Source of the DNA: Mariniphaga sediminis | GTDB taxonomy: Bacteria > Bacteroidota > Bacteroidia > Bacteroidales > Prolixibacteraceae | DNA: 64,000 bases | Direction of reading: 5' to 3' | Assembly: GCF_003573545.1 (NCBI RefSeq) | Contig: NZ_QWET01000006.1 | Coordinates: 186,001-250,000, forward strand | Shown: one piece after another, positions 45,889 to 55,837 of the stretch | Layout of the letters: every line of letters starts with the position of its first letter | Numbering within the stretch: the first letter of the stretch is position 1 | Translations under genes and position numbers: made by a program | Notes under the pieces: model-generated | The model's input: the letters and a program-made list of their open reading frames with translations, nothing else | Told to the model about the DNA's origin: nothing | The model's database searches: none

Positions 45889-46752
45889 TTAATGATTTAT
45901 AGCTTCAATAAATTTCTCAATGGTATTAAGTTCCGGCTCCTTTGCATTCGCTGAAGTAATCCAGTATTCCAAATGCTTGCATGGTTTTGATACAAGCAGA
46001 TACTGGTCATATTGACTTAATTTCTTTTCAAAATCATCAGGGTTATAAATGATTGCTGCTCCCAGTTCTACTCTATTAGCTACAATGTCTTCGGGATGAA
46101 GGCCCCAGGTTGCAATGTAGTTTGCTTCCTTAACTACCTTTTGGCTTTTGTGGTAATTAATACCAGTCACAAACTGTACATCATCATCCGTTAAGGCAAA
46201 TGCCTCAACCCTGGCTTTTCGAATACCTGAAAAAACCGTAAGCCGAACCAGCACATCAACGGTTGTGTTTTTATAAGGCACATCTTCAGATAGCAATTCC
46301 ATGAAAGACTCTGTTCCCTCTTTTTCCACGCGGGCAACCCGGTTTGAAACCGGATTAAGCAGTACAACTTTTTCTCCGTCCCAGAGACGAATACCCCCCA
46401 AGCCAACTGTTGCGCCAACTTTGTAATAGTCAGCCCCCCACCCTTCTGCCTGCTGTTTGACTGTAGGATACCAACGAGCTTTCCGCAGTTCTAAACCCGG
46501 TTTTGTTTTTGAATAGACATCAATGGCGGCCTTTTTATCAAAATAAAATCTAAATCCCAACCACTCATTTTCGACGGCAGGGCCATGATGCCCTAAATCG
46601 TAAAACAGATCTCCGGTTGCAGACCTAATTTCATTTAGATATACTGAGCTGTCACTTTTCGAAAAGAGGCTTATATCTGTTCTGTTTTGAGCGAATATCT
46701 GACCTCCAATTGAAACCAATAAAACGAATAGTATCATGTACCTGTAATGCAT
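45889..46752 (-). CDS. Secreted DUF4861-family protein
   Basis: 287 residues, signal peptide MHYRYMILFVLLVSIGGQIFAQ. Core segments YDLGHHGPAVENEWLGFRFYFDKKAAIDVY, WYPTVKQQAEGWGADYYKVGATVGLGGIRLWDGEKVVLL and ARVEAFALTDDDVQFVTGINYHK fit DUF4861, a beta-sandwich family found in Bacteroidota pectin and rhamnogalacturonan loci. At 287 residues it is at the short end for the family. No enzymatic activity is established for most members. It sits 13 bp from the esterase and 65 bp from a Gfo/Idh protein, in the middle of the locus C operon. Confidence 0.82.
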   Translation of the reverse strand: MHYRYMILFVLLVSIGGQIFAQNRTDISLFSKSDSSVYLNEIRSATGDLFYDLGHHGPAVENEWLGFRFYFDKKAAIDVYSKTKPGLELRKARWYPTVKQQAEGWGADYYKVGATVGLGGIRLWDGEKVVLLNPVSNRVARVEKEGTESFMELLSEDVPYKNTTVDVLVRLTVFSGIRKARVEAFALTDDDVQFVTGINYHKSQKVVKEANYIATWGLHPEDIVANRVELGAAIIYNPDDFEKKLSQYDQYLLVSKPCKHLEYWITSANAKEPELNTIEKFIEAINH

Positions 46753-46816
46753 TCGAATATCTTTATAATTTATCTTCGTTTGTTTTTCATTTGCGTCATC
46801 ACTTTATACTCTTTCA

Positions 46817-48277
46817 TTATAATTTATAGAACTCTTCCCAGCCTTTGCGAGGAGGTGGTCCAATAAGATATGCATTGGCAATTTCATTGTTTGTTATTTT
46901 CTTTTTCTTGGGGTCGAATGACAAACTACTATTTAGCCGCTGTGCAATTACACCCAACATCATTACCTGTGTTAACGGACCAGAAACATCAAAAGAAGAC
47001 CGGCATTTTTCTTCCCCTTTGCACGAAAGGAGGAAATTCTCGTAGTGATTCGATGGGCTTTCCGGTACTTCGGGTAAACTGTTTTTCATTTCAAGGGCTT
47101 TCGATTCTGGAATAATTGATAGAGTAGAGCTATGTGATCCACCTTTAAATGTTAATCCTTCTCCATAAATAATTTTTCCGGGCTGATTCTCTTTGGTGCC
47201 AATACTTCCTCCTGTGGGTGATGGAATATCTTTGTCTTCTGCCAGATTTCCAAACTCATCGGGTAATGGAGGTAGGTTATTAACTCCATCGTACCAGGTC
47301 ATTTCAACAGGGGGCATTTTTTCTCGTTCAGGGAATTTAAAAAGCAAGGTTGATTCCTGCGGAAAAACCAGGGGGCTGTATCCTCCAATGTTTTGAGGGA
47401 TAACTTCTGTTGGCAATCCTAATTCCAGGAATTCATGGGCTGTATCAAAAAGATGAGCTCCCCAGTCGCCTAATGCACCGTTTCCAAAGTCATACCACGA
47501 ACGCCAGTCACCATCAACATAACCAACATTGTATTTGTGGTATTGGGCTGTTGCATTCCATAAATCCCAATCCAATGTTTCAGGAATAGGTTGCTTTTCC
47601 AAATAATCGTATACTTTTAGGCCATGCCAGCGCCTGCTGCCATTCATAAAAACGGTAATCTTTGAAACATTTTTAATGATTCCGGCTTCAACCCAGGTTT
47701 TAAACTGAAAATAATTTGCCCCCGAATGCCCCTGGTTACCCATCTGGCAGGCGACTTTGTACTTTTTTTCTGCCTTTATTAAAAGTTCTGCTTCCTGAAA
47801 AGTATGTGTTAGTGGTTTTTCTACAAAAACATGCTTCCCCAGCGACATGGCCAATATTGTTATGGGAAAATGTGAAAAATCGGGAGTAGCAACAGATACA
47901 GCATCAATTTGGTTTCCCTTTTTATCGAACATTTCCCTGAAATCGTAAAAACGAGGCGCATCAGGGAATTTTTCCATTATCTCCAACGTACGCGGTCCTC
48001 CCAAATCAACATCGCACAGAGCTACAACATTGGCCAATCCGGTATCGAACAATTTGTTTATATCATAATTCCCCTGATGCCCAATTCCACAACAAGCAAG
48101 GTTTACTTTATCGCTGGGGGGAGTTGGGCGTTTGTTACCTTTTGCATCGAATCCGCCAAAAACATAATGCGATGGAACTACAGTAAATGCTCCAATTGCC
48201 AACGCATTTTTTAAAAATTTCCGGCGTTGATTTTCTGTTTCATTATTGCAACTTGTGCTATTTTTTATCTTTTCCAT
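46817..48277 (-). CDS. Gfo/Idh/MocA-family oxidoreductase with Tat-like leader (locus C)
   Basis: 486 residues. The leader contains NQRRKFLKNALAIGAFTVVP, a Tat-type motif preceded by a 16-residue polar extension. Rossmann domain: KVNLACCGIGHQGNYDI, NVVALCDVDLGGPRTLE, DAVSVATPDFSHFPITILAMSLGKHVFVEKPLTHTF with the EKP motif. The C-terminal domain includes GDWGAHLFDTAHEFLELGLP. Probably a periplasmic NAD(P)-dependent sugar oxidoreductase; substrate unknown. It lies between GH105 and DUF4861 with gaps of 36 and 64 bp, in the pectin-type operon. A second, different member of the family is in locus B. Confidence 0.93.
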   Translation of the reverse strand: MEKIKNSTSCNNETENQRRKFLKNALAIGAFTVVPSHYVFGGFDAKGNKRPTPPSDKVNLACCGIGHQGNYDINKLFDTGLANVVALCDVDLGGPRTLEIMEKFPDAPRFYDFREMFDKKGNQIDAVSVATPDFSHFPITILAMSLGKHVFVEKPLTHTFQEAELLIKAEKKYKVACQMGNQGHSGANYFQFKTWVEAGIIKNVSKITVFMNGSRRWHGLKVYDYLEKQPIPETLDWDLWNATAQYHKYNVGYVDGDWRSWYDFGNGALGDWGAHLFDTAHEFLELGLPTEVIPQNIGGYSPLVFPQESTLLFKFPEREKMPPVEMTWYDGVNNLPPLPDEFGNLAEDKDIPSPTGGSIGTKENQPGKIIYGEGLTFKGGSHSSTLSIIPESKALEMKNSLPEVPESPSNHYENFLLSCKGEEKCRSSFDVSGPLTQVMMLGVIAQRLNSSLSFDPKKKKITNNEIANAYLIGPPPRKGWEEFYKL

Positions 48278-48313
48278 GGATACTTATATTTTTGATTGCT
48301 TATAATTTTATCT

Positions 48314-49558
48314 TCATTTACTTTTCATTTGCTCCATCCACAAATCCAATTTGATTATTTCGGCACCGGCCAATATTACCGCGCCAAGACCATGGTTGTC
48401 GTTTAATTTTGTTGGTCTGTCGTAATAAAATCGAAGGTTATCCTGTATCCCCGTGCCAACGCATATATCTTCCACCTCGCCTTTTTCCGTTATCTTTTTA
48501 ACCAATCCTTTCCATCCGCTTATTGCAATGCTTGCATACGAAGGATTTATCCAACCTTCACTAACTGCTTTAGCAACACCGTATATAATCATTGCGGTTG
48601 CTGAACTTTCGAGGTAAGAATCGGGCTTATTGATTAGTTGGTGCCACATTCCACTATTATCCTGGCAGCGCGAAAGCCCTACAATATGGTCTTCCAGAAG
48701 ATGGATCAAATGATTTCTTTTGGGATGGTCTTCGGGCAATACACTGAGCAACTCTACCTGAGCCATCATTACCCACCCGTTACAACGCCCCCAATGTGCT
48801 ACGCCATTCTGCCCATTGTCGCTGTAATAGCAATGAAAATACAACCCATTATTTTTGTTATAGAGGTATTTACTGAAGTTTTCAACTTGTAAGATCGCAT
48901 CATCGAGGTATTTACTGTCGCCTGTAATTTTCGCCATACGAGCCAGAAAAGGGACACTCATGTATAAATCATCTGCCCAAAGGGTCATTTTCCGGGGCCA
49001 ACTCCTGACTAATGTGCGATCATCAAAACGAAGCTCATCACTAGAAATATAATTGGCAGCACGATTCAAATATTCTTTGTATTCTTTTTGGGAGTCAAAT
49101 TCGTAAACATCACACAAACCAGCTGACATAGCACCACAATGATCCAATAATCCCATTTCGAAATATTGAAATACAGAAGGGTTCCTTATTCCATTTTCGT
49201 GCTGCTTCTTAAAATATTCCAGGTTGTCAAAAATGTAGCGGTAATTATTTAAAGCATATGATTTGTATTTTTCGTTTCCCGAAACTTCACTTAGTCGAAT
49301 CATCCCGATGGCTAAAACCCCATTCATATATTCCCAACGGTGGTAAGGACTATCCATTTCATATTCTGCAGAAACCGGAAGTCCATTCGTATTATCAAAA
49401 AGTTCCCTGGTTTTTTTATTAATAATTTTGAATGAAGTACTCTCAATAATATTATCTGCAACTTTAAATGTTGCACTACCATTATTTTGTGCTGAAATAT
49501 TATTGAGACACAGCACATTAATAAGTAATATAAGTATTAACTTTAATTGATTATTCAT
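48314..49558 (-). CDS. GH105 unsaturated glucuronyl/rhamnogalacturonyl hydrolase
   Basis: 414 residues, signal peptide MNNQLKLILILLINVLCLNNISAQ. The GH88/GH105 (alpha/alpha)6 barrel is visible: YHRWEYMNGVLAIGMIRLSEVSG, GLLDHCGAMSAGLCDVYE (near residue 141), LWADDLYMSVPFLARMAK with the likely catalytic Asp near residue 194, AHWGRCNGWVMMAQVELL and SSATAMIIYGVAKAVSEGWI. It removes the unsaturated uronic acid left at the end of oligosaccharides by polysaccharide lyases, which fits the two PL1-like genes of the same locus. Periplasmic. Confidence 0.93.
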   Translation of the reverse strand: MNNQLKLILILLINVLCLNNISAQNNGSATFKVADNIIESTSFKIINKKTRELFDNTNGLPVSAEYEMDSPYHRWEYMNGVLAIGMIRLSEVSGNEKYKSYALNNYRYIFDNLEYFKKQHENGIRNPSVFQYFEMGLLDHCGAMSAGLCDVYEFDSQKEYKEYLNRAANYISSDELRFDDRTLVRSWPRKMTLWADDLYMSVPFLARMAKITGDSKYLDDAILQVENFSKYLYNKNNGLYFHCYYSDNGQNGVAHWGRCNGWVMMAQVELLSVLPEDHPKRNHLIHLLEDHIVGLSRCQDNSGMWHQLINKPDSYLESSATAMIIYGVAKAVSEGWINPSYASIAISGWKGLVKKITEKGEVEDICVGTGIQDNLRFYYDRPTKLNDNHGLGAVILAGAEIIKLDLWMEQMKSK

Positions 49559-49623
49559 TCCTTAAACTTCTAATATTTAACGCATTATCAACATTCTTAC
49601 TTTTATTCAAATTTCCTTTTATG

Positions 49624-50304
49624 CTAAGGCATATATTTCTTTAGCTTTTTTGCCCAAAGGGCATAACCCGGTTTTGTCATGTGTAAATTGTCGTCCATAA
49701 AAAGTGATTTATTGGGCACACCACTCTTATCAAGCATTATATTCCACACATCAACCATTTTTACATATTTGTATTTTCGAACCTCCTTTTTAAGCAAGGA
49801 ATTGTATTCGAGGTATTTATCTTTCAACCCTTTATCCCACCTTCTTTGGCTGGGTTTTGGTGCTATAAAAACAATTTTGGCATTGGGTAAATTGGAATGG
49901 ATAATGTAAATAAGTTCCCGGGTATCTTCTAAAATCTCTTCGGAAGATTTACCATAGCTGATATCGTTATCCCCTTCATAAATAAATACCGTTTCAGGAT
50001 TATATCTGATTATCGCTTCGTTGGCATAATATATCAGGTCGCTGGTTTGCGACCCTCCAAAACCACAATTTAATACATTCTTTCCGGGGAATGATTCCTG
50101 GAGGAAAGTCCAATGCGCAAAACTTGAACTTCCGGCAAACACGGCTAAATGGGTTGAATTGACTTCAGAAGCAGTTTTAAACTTTTCTATGTCTGCTTTA
50201 AATCTTAGCGGGTCTTGCCCGAATGCATTTGTGCATAAGGATAAATCGATCAATAATTGCACAAAAAGCGTTACGGCTATCAACTTCAAAATTCTCATAT
50301 TCAT
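49624..50304 (-). CDS. Secreted SGNH/GDSL-type hydrolase (locus C)
   Basis: The frame opens at 50373; the Met at 50304 (or 50298) just before the signal peptide RILKLIAVTLFVQLLIDLSLCTNAFGQ is preferred. Block I FAGSSSFAHW (Ser), NCGFGGSQTSDL (Gly), IYEGDNDISYG (Asn), and MDDNLHMTKPGYALWA (Asp, His) are all present, so the protein should be active. Probably a carbohydrate esterase acting on acetylated oligosaccharide between GH105 and the GH67/GH20-like protein. It resembles the SGNH protein of locus A in layout but not closely in sequence. Confidence 0.88.
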   Translation of the reverse strand: MNMRILKLIAVTLFVQLLIDLSLCTNAFGQDPLRFKADIEKFKTASEVNSTHLAVFAGSSSFAHWTFLQESFPGKNVLNCGFGGSQTSDLIYYANEAIIRYNPETVFIYEGDNDISYGKSSEEILEDTRELIYIIHSNLPNAKIVFIAPKPSQRRWDKGLKDKYLEYNSLLKKEVRKYKYVKMVDVWNIMLDKSGVPNKSLFMDDNLHMTKPGYALWAKKLKKYMP

Positions 50305-50398
50305 TTCTCTACTCTTGTTTGTATTTTTGCTCAATAATTTCAATTGTTTCATTTCCTGCCTCACTTCGGGCATTTGATACTGAATTGTACATCCCGAC

Positions 50399-52264
50399 TT
50401 ATTTAGGGTCTATTATATCTACATGCTCTTTGGGACTGTATGAACAGAAATCAGTTATGCTCCTACCCCGCTGAAGGTCCATTAATGCCTTACCCCCTTT
50501 TTCAGGGTCGGGGATAACATCGTAAGGCCGTATATACTTCAAGGCACGGTCGTCGAGGTAGTTTATGCGAAAAAGTTCGTCGTAAGCCCTCCCGACTTCT
50601 GCAGTTGGCTCTCCATTTGAAAGTGCCATCTCCGCATCAATTTTTGCTCTTAATAAAGTTTGCCTCCAACGCCAAGAATTTCGGGCATACCAACTTAAAG
50701 TCCTGTCGTAGTATGATAGTTCTTCCCAAACCTTTGGCGAACCACTGAAGTCATAAACTCTGTTTTTACCTACCCGCCAGCGCGAGGGTTCAATTGCAGC
50801 AATAGCTTTCGTTATTTCATTGGCATGTTCCCTGGAAAATTCATAACTGACATATTCCTTGAGAATATCCATTGTGTTTCTTTCAGGATCCCAACAAAGC
50901 TGTGCCCATAAAACCTTGTTAATATCTTCATGGATTCCCTCTGTATAGGGTAGCCCACCAATAATCAAATCTTTTGACAAGTTCCATTGTTCCTGGATAT
51001 GTTTGGGCATTGGGTTAGAACCAAACCCTCCCCATGGGCCCCCCTGGGGCATACTAATATCCAGAAAACTAATGATGGGTTTATCTATCCTGTGTTTATT
51101 TTCGACCACCTGTTTAGGAAAGTATCCGTTAACATATGTGCCATCTGCCAGAATCCCATCAATCCAGTCCAACTCCTTGTTATCAAATTTTTTCAATAAG
51201 GCATCCCAGTCACCTATGTTACCACAGTTGTAATCGAAAAACCAGGTTCCCAAATAAAATTTCCCTTTGGGAAAAACACGATGAAAAATTTTACTGAATT
51301 CTTTCGATAAAAGCATATATCCGTTTGAACCCCAGGGATAACATTTTTCACAACCGCACCCACCGCTATCATAGGGCCACATAACCATCTGATCGAGTGG
51401 CTTTAGTGCAAGCAGACTTTCCTCAAACTCTCTTTTTAGTAACTCCATACCTTCCGGGTTGGAAGGACAAATTTCTGTCCCCCAATTCCTGGGGATTTCT
51501 GTTTTATACCTTAAATCCAATGGGCTATTTATAAACCCATCATTGGCCATGATAAACACAGTTGTTTTCATGCCCAAAGATTCAGCAGTCCGCAATATCA
51601 GGTTTAGCCGGGTTAAATATTCTTTTGCTTCAGGCTGGTCAAGTCCGGTGTATTGGAATTTATGATAAATTACCGCACAATCGTTGATCCCCCATAAGGC
51701 TAAATCTTCAAGGTATTCAATAAGGACATCCTCAGGGGCAACCTGTGAAAAGTTATAATTGTGGACACAGAAGTACATGCCCCTGTCTTTCTTAACAGGG
51801 GCACTGACTTCCGGACTATCGTGAAAAATTATATTACGGGGGCTTATTTCTGCTAACCTGAGAAGTTTTCCGCAGCCATACAGGATTCCGTGTTCCCCTC
51901 CTCCGGTAACCCGTATCTCATCATCCGATAATTTTTCTATTTTAAACCCGTCAAAGGGGAGCTTGCTGTCTTTACATAAATAAATATTTTTGTGAAAGGA
52001 ATACTTGTCGTGCGAATGGCCACCCATTGGTTCCGTCCTTTCTTCAAATATACGTTGCATGATATTTTTTGCCCTGTCAACAATATCTCCTTCAACATTT
52101 TCGAGGACTATGTTGACATAATGCAAATCTGTAGTATTAATTTCTTTTTTTGCTTCGTTTTTCCCTTGTATGGTCTTTTCATCAATGGGATATCTACAAA
52201 TGATTAGTGCAACAAATAGTGGTAAAAACAATATTAAATTCATATTTCGGTATATTTTATTCAT
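50399..52264 (-). CDS. Putative glycoside hydrolase, GH67/GH20-like architecture
   Basis: 621 residues with an N-terminal hydrophobic segment (MNLILFLPLFVALIIC, perhaps a lipoprotein signal). About 40-140 is a small alpha/beta domain ending GGGEHGILYGCGKLLRLAEI, as placed before GH67 and GH20 barrels. The barrel follows from about 150: KKDRGMYFCVHNYN, LALWGINDCAVIYHKFQ, GMKTTVFIMANDGF, MVMWPYDSGGCGCEKCYPWG (acidic, Cys-rich), KFYLGTWFFDYN, DWIDGILADG, PIISFLDISMPQ. The helical tail (about 480-600) is Arg/Trp-rich. A uronic-acid or hexosaminide substrate is possible. The CAZy family is uncertain; this may be an unclassified group. Confidence 0.6.
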   Translation of the reverse strand: MNKIYRNMNLILFLPLFVALIICRYPIDEKTIQGKNEAKKEINTTDLHYVNIVLENVEGDIVDRAKNIMQRIFEERTEPMGGHSHDKYSFHKNIYLCKDSKLPFDGFKIEKLSDDEIRVTGGGEHGILYGCGKLLRLAEISPRNIIFHDSPEVSAPVKKDRGMYFCVHNYNFSQVAPEDVLIEYLEDLALWGINDCAVIYHKFQYTGLDQPEAKEYLTRLNLILRTAESLGMKTTVFIMANDGFINSPLDLRYKTEIPRNWGTEICPSNPEGMELLKREFEESLLALKPLDQMVMWPYDSGGCGCEKCYPWGSNGYMLLSKEFSKIFHRVFPKGKFYLGTWFFDYNCGNIGDWDALLKKFDNKELDWIDGILADGTYVNGYFPKQVVENKHRIDKPIISFLDISMPQGGPWGGFGSNPMPKHIQEQWNLSKDLIIGGLPYTEGIHEDINKVLWAQLCWDPERNTMDILKEYVSYEFSREHANEITKAIAAIEPSRWRVGKNRVYDFSGSPKVWEELSYYDRTLSWYARNSWRWRQTLLRAKIDAEMALSNGEPTAEVGRAYDELFRINYLDDRALKYIRPYDVIPDPEKGGKALMDLQRGRSITDFCSYSPKEHVDIIDPK

Positions 52265-52289
52265 GATATTTGACTACATATGTTCCCTC

Positions 52290-53279
52290 TCAATCATTCC
52301 TAATTCGAACGAAAGGGAATATTTCAATGGGCTGGCACCAACTATTTTCTCCATCATAGACAGCCGTCAACAGCCCTTTAATAAAACCTTCGTCGATAAA
52401 CAATTGAGGGCGTTCTCTCCGGTTGCAGTGCAACACAGAACCGTCATCATACTGAATATCATGGTCGTAAACAACGAGGTCTTTGTATATTTGCCAATTG
52501 TTCACACCATCTTCAGAGAATAAATGAGCCCCCCATCGTTCATGCCCGGTGATGGCTCCAATATTATCTTCACAAATCAAATGGTATTTGCCTCCGTTCT
52601 TAAAGAGGTAGAAATCTTCTATTCTGGCGTCACCCCAAACATCGTCGTTAATAACCTGATAGGGTCCACTATAATTACTGGCTTTAGCTAAAGATACTTT
52701 TAAGTCGGCATCACGGTAAACCATCGTTATGCTGTCGTTGTCCTGCAATATGGCGGGATTGTTCGATTCGAAATTGATAATGGCTTGATCCGACCTTCTC
52801 CATGGACCTTCAATTGAAGCAGATACTGCATAACCAACCCGCCTCAGGAAATACTTATCGCTACCGGATCTCATGGTTGAGAAATCAGAACCGATATAAA
52901 ACAATACGTATTCGTTTCCAATCTTATGAATGGTAGGATTGTGTGCCATATTTGAATCCCAGAAAGATGAATCCCTTTCGCCAATAACGACTTCCTTAAA
53001 ATCATAAGGCCCGGTAAATGAGGTAGAAGTTGCCCTGACAATTTCTGAATGTTCGAAATAATCGTAGGGGAACTCCCTTTTTTTAGGCCACCTCGAAGCA
53101 AACATATGGTAGGTAGAATCGACTTTAATTACGGAACCACCCCAAACCCAGTAGCCATCCATCTTAAACCCACTTACAGTTGCCACTTGTTGCAGGCGTT
53201 CTTTAATTGGTTTATTATTGGTTTTACAACCCCAATAAACCGGGATTATCAGAAATAAAATTGCGTAGATTGCTTTCAT
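52290..53279 (-). CDS. GH43-like five-bladed beta-propeller lipoprotein
   Basis: The Met at 53279 is chosen because it starts the lipoprotein signal MKAIYAILFLIIPVYWGC (lipobox VYWGC); the extra 11 codons upstream overlap the GH2 gene. 329 residues. The fold shows repeated blade phrases: YWVWGGSVIKVDSTYHMFASRWP, DSNMAHNPTIHKIGNEYVLFYIGSD, RRVGYAVSASIEGPWRRS, NNPAILQDNDSITMVYRD, ARIEDFYLFKNGGKYHLICEDN. Such proteins are usually GH43/GH117-clan glycosidases; the acidic residues in VKVD/IKVD, YRDAD and IEDFY are candidates for the active site. A side-chain arabinosidase or galactosidase role is possible. Confidence 0.75.
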   Translation of the reverse strand: MKAIYAILFLIIPVYWGCKTNNKPIKERLQQVATVSGFKMDGYWVWGGSVIKVDSTYHMFASRWPKKREFPYDYFEHSEIVRATSTSFTGPYDFKEVVIGERDSSFWDSNMAHNPTIHKIGNEYVLFYIGSDFSTMRSGSDKYFLRRVGYAVSASIEGPWRRSDQAIINFESNNPAILQDNDSITMVYRDADLKVSLAKASNYSGPYQVINDDVWGDARIEDFYLFKNGGKYHLICEDNIGAITGHERWGAHLFSEDGVNNWQIYKDLVVYDHDIQYDDGSVLHCNRRERPQLFIDEGFIKGLLTAVYDGENSWCQPIEIFPFVRIRND

Positions 53280-53280
53280 A

Positions 53281-55782
53281 TCAAAAACTCCCTTCTTGAA
53301 AATCATTGACACAGGGTCGCACGGTAGATTTTTTTGCCTCTATTTCGACCGAGCATGGCTTTAGTTCATCAGAAATAGCTGTAAGCTTAATTTTACCTGC
53401 CTGCCTGTTTGCTTGCACAATAACCTGGCATTTGCCATTGAACAGCCTGCGGAAATATTTCCCTTCCAGTATTTTATCTGGCTCATGACTGCTTGGATTT
53501 CCATTGCCAACTCCTATAATTTTACCGTTCCCCTCAATTTCGAAAACGATAAAATTATCTGCATCAGGAACTTCTCGCCCATGTATATCAAGGGCAGTAA
53601 TGTTTACGACACTTACATCTTCACCGTCAGCATTAATAGTTCTTCTGTCCGGAGAAATAGTAAGCATGGCAACTGCTTCTGTTGTCTCAATTTTTTTTAC
53701 AATCTTTTTTCCATTTTTTATTCCTCTTGCTTCCAATAAACCCGGTTCGTAAACCACATCCCACTCAACATGTGAGTACTTTTCTACCGATTTTTCGCCA
53801 AGGCTTTTCCCATTTAGAAAAAGTTCCACACTTTCACAATTTGTTTGGCACCAAACATTGATGGTATCTCCCGTTTTCCCCGGCCAGTTCCAGTGCGGAT
53901 AGATATGCAGGACATCTTCGTCAGTCCACCATGATTTATAATAGTAGTAGTTGTTTTTAGGGAATCCACAAACATCCATTACTCCAAAATTGCTAGACAC
54001 CGCTGGCCAAATATAAGGGCCCGGCTCCCCCCTGTAATCGAAACCGGTCCATATAAACCCGCCTGCCATCCATTCTCTTTCCATAAAGTATTTCCACCAT
54101 TCTTCAGCATTCGTGCACCATGGATAGAATGTATTCTCCTTTTTGTCATAATCACTCATAAATGCCTTATACTCGTTGACAGTATATTGCCCACGAGTGC
54201 ATAAAGTGCTGGCTTCTTCACTTCCTAATATTGGTTGGGTTGGGTTTTCTTTGTGGTATTGATCAATGTTATTTGTTCTAACATTATCATAAGTCCGTCC
54301 ATAATAATTGACCCCTCTTACATCTACTACTTCGTTAACCCCGTGATAATTTCCTCTGTTGTTTCCTGCGTAGGTACATAACCGAGATGGATCTAGTTTG
54401 CGTTGAATCGTTTTTAAGGTTTGTGCCACTCTTTTTCCTGATTCAACGTTATGAATATTCATTTCTTCATTACCCAATGACCAGATAATTACTGAGGGGT
54501 GGTTGCGGTCTCTTAAGATTAATCTTTCGAATTGGTCTAAATATTCTTTAGTGCTTGATAATAGCCTTGTTTCGTCCATTACCAGCATCCCCAGTTTATC
54601 ACAGGCCTCCAACAATTCGGGGGTTGGAGGGTGATGTGCGCTTCGATACGCGTTACACCCCATTTCCTTGAGCCTCTCAATTCTATAATATTGCAGGCGG
54701 TCAGGCAATGCAACACCTACACCTGCATGATCCTGATGGACACAGGCCCCTTTTATTTTTAGAGGTTTTTCATTTAAGAAAAACCCTTTTTCGGGGTCAA
54801 ACCGAACCGTTCTTATTCCAAAGGTTGTTTCTTTGTAGTCCAGTAATTCATCACCACATTTAACTTCCGATATGAGCTTATAGAGGTAGGGATTATCGAT
54901 AGACCAAAGGGTTGGATTTGTTATTTTGATTTTACCTGAGATTTTCCTCTCCGAATCTTTTTTGAGTAAAACGGATTCATTCATTTTCCCAATAACATTC
55001 CCCTCACCATCTATGATACTATGGAACAGTTGGTATTTTTCTGCATCTGAATCTTTACAAATCAAATTTGTCTGGATATTAACCCAGGAATAATTATCCA
55101 TTACATTGCAGAACACATATATCCCGTTTTCAGGAATATATGCTTGTGCATCTTTAATTAACCATACGTGCCTGTAAATTCCGGCACCTTCATACCACCA
55201 ACCTTCATATTTCGATGCATCAACCCTTACGGTTAAAGCATTGTTGCCTCCGTAATTAATTATATCGGTGACATCAAAAGAAAACTCCATATAGCCGCCG
55301 GTATTATTCCCCAAAAGAAATCCATTTAGCCAAACTTCACAATTGCGGAACACTCCGTCAAATTTTATATTGAGCCTCTTGCCTTCATCATTTTTGGGTA
55401 TAAAAAACTTCTTCCTATACCACCCAATTGAATTTTCCAAATACTTGTGTCCAACAGGATGATAACCATGTGATTCCAGGTTCGGATCATTCACAAAATC
55501 TAATTCAACAGCCCAATCGTGGGGTAAGTCAATATTTCGCCATGTACTATCGGAAAAATTTAGTCCGGTTATCCCATTATGCAATCCGGCTTTTGCCAAT
55601 GACTTCATTTCCAGTAAATGAATAGTTTCCTGACTTTCAGCAGCTATTTCAGATTCAAGCTTAAACCGCCAGTTGAAATCAAGTAAAAATTTTCCTTCTT
55701 TCTCGTTACTATCAGCAAATAGATTACCTGACGCAAAAAAGATGGGTATCAGTAATATGGCTGTTATAGATAGGTTTTTCAT
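53281..55782 (-). CDS. GH2 glycoside hydrolase (beta-galactosidase-like)
   Basis: The Met at 55782 (MKNLSITAILLIPIFFASGNLFA) starts the signal peptide; 833 residues. Order: sugar-binding jelly roll (WRNIDLPHDWAVELDF, IGWYRKKFFIP, GVFRNCEVWLNGFLLG), immunoglobulin-like domain, TIM barrel (IKGACVHQDHAGVGVALPD, AYRSAHHPPTPELLEACDKLGMLVMDE, WSLGNEEMN with acid/base Glu near residue 435, ILGSEEAST with nucleophile Glu near 520), then DUF4982 and a final Ig-like domain. GH2 members cleave beta-galactosides, beta-glucuronides and others; specificity is not clear. It sits one base before the GH43-like gene, strongly suggesting an operon. Confidence 0.94.
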   Translation of the reverse strand: MKNLSITAILLIPIFFASGNLFADSNEKEGKFLLDFNWRFKLESEIAAESQETIHLLEMKSLAKAGLHNGITGLNFSDSTWRNIDLPHDWAVELDFVNDPNLESHGYHPVGHKYLENSIGWYRKKFFIPKNDEGKRLNIKFDGVFRNCEVWLNGFLLGNNTGGYMEFSFDVTDIINYGGNNALTVRVDASKYEGWWYEGAGIYRHVWLIKDAQAYIPENGIYVFCNVMDNYSWVNIQTNLICKDSDAEKYQLFHSIIDGEGNVIGKMNESVLLKKDSERKISGKIKITNPTLWSIDNPYLYKLISEVKCGDELLDYKETTFGIRTVRFDPEKGFFLNEKPLKIKGACVHQDHAGVGVALPDRLQYYRIERLKEMGCNAYRSAHHPPTPELLEACDKLGMLVMDETRLLSSTKEYLDQFERLILRDRNHPSVIIWSLGNEEMNIHNVESGKRVAQTLKTIQRKLDPSRLCTYAGNNRGNYHGVNEVVDVRGVNYYGRTYDNVRTNNIDQYHKENPTQPILGSEEASTLCTRGQYTVNEYKAFMSDYDKKENTFYPWCTNAEEWWKYFMEREWMAGGFIWTGFDYRGEPGPYIWPAVSSNFGVMDVCGFPKNNYYYYKSWWTDEDVLHIYPHWNWPGKTGDTINVWCQTNCESVELFLNGKSLGEKSVEKYSHVEWDVVYEPGLLEARGIKNGKKIVKKIETTEAVAMLTISPDRRTINADGEDVSVVNITALDIHGREVPDADNFIVFEIEGNGKIIGVGNGNPSSHEPDKILEGKYFRRLFNGKCQVIVQANRQAGKIKLTAISDELKPCSVEIEAKKSTVRPCVNDFQEGSF

Positions 55783-55837
55783 TCTATTTAATTGTTTAAT
55801 TTTATTTTGCATTCTCCTGAACTACATACCCTTATCT

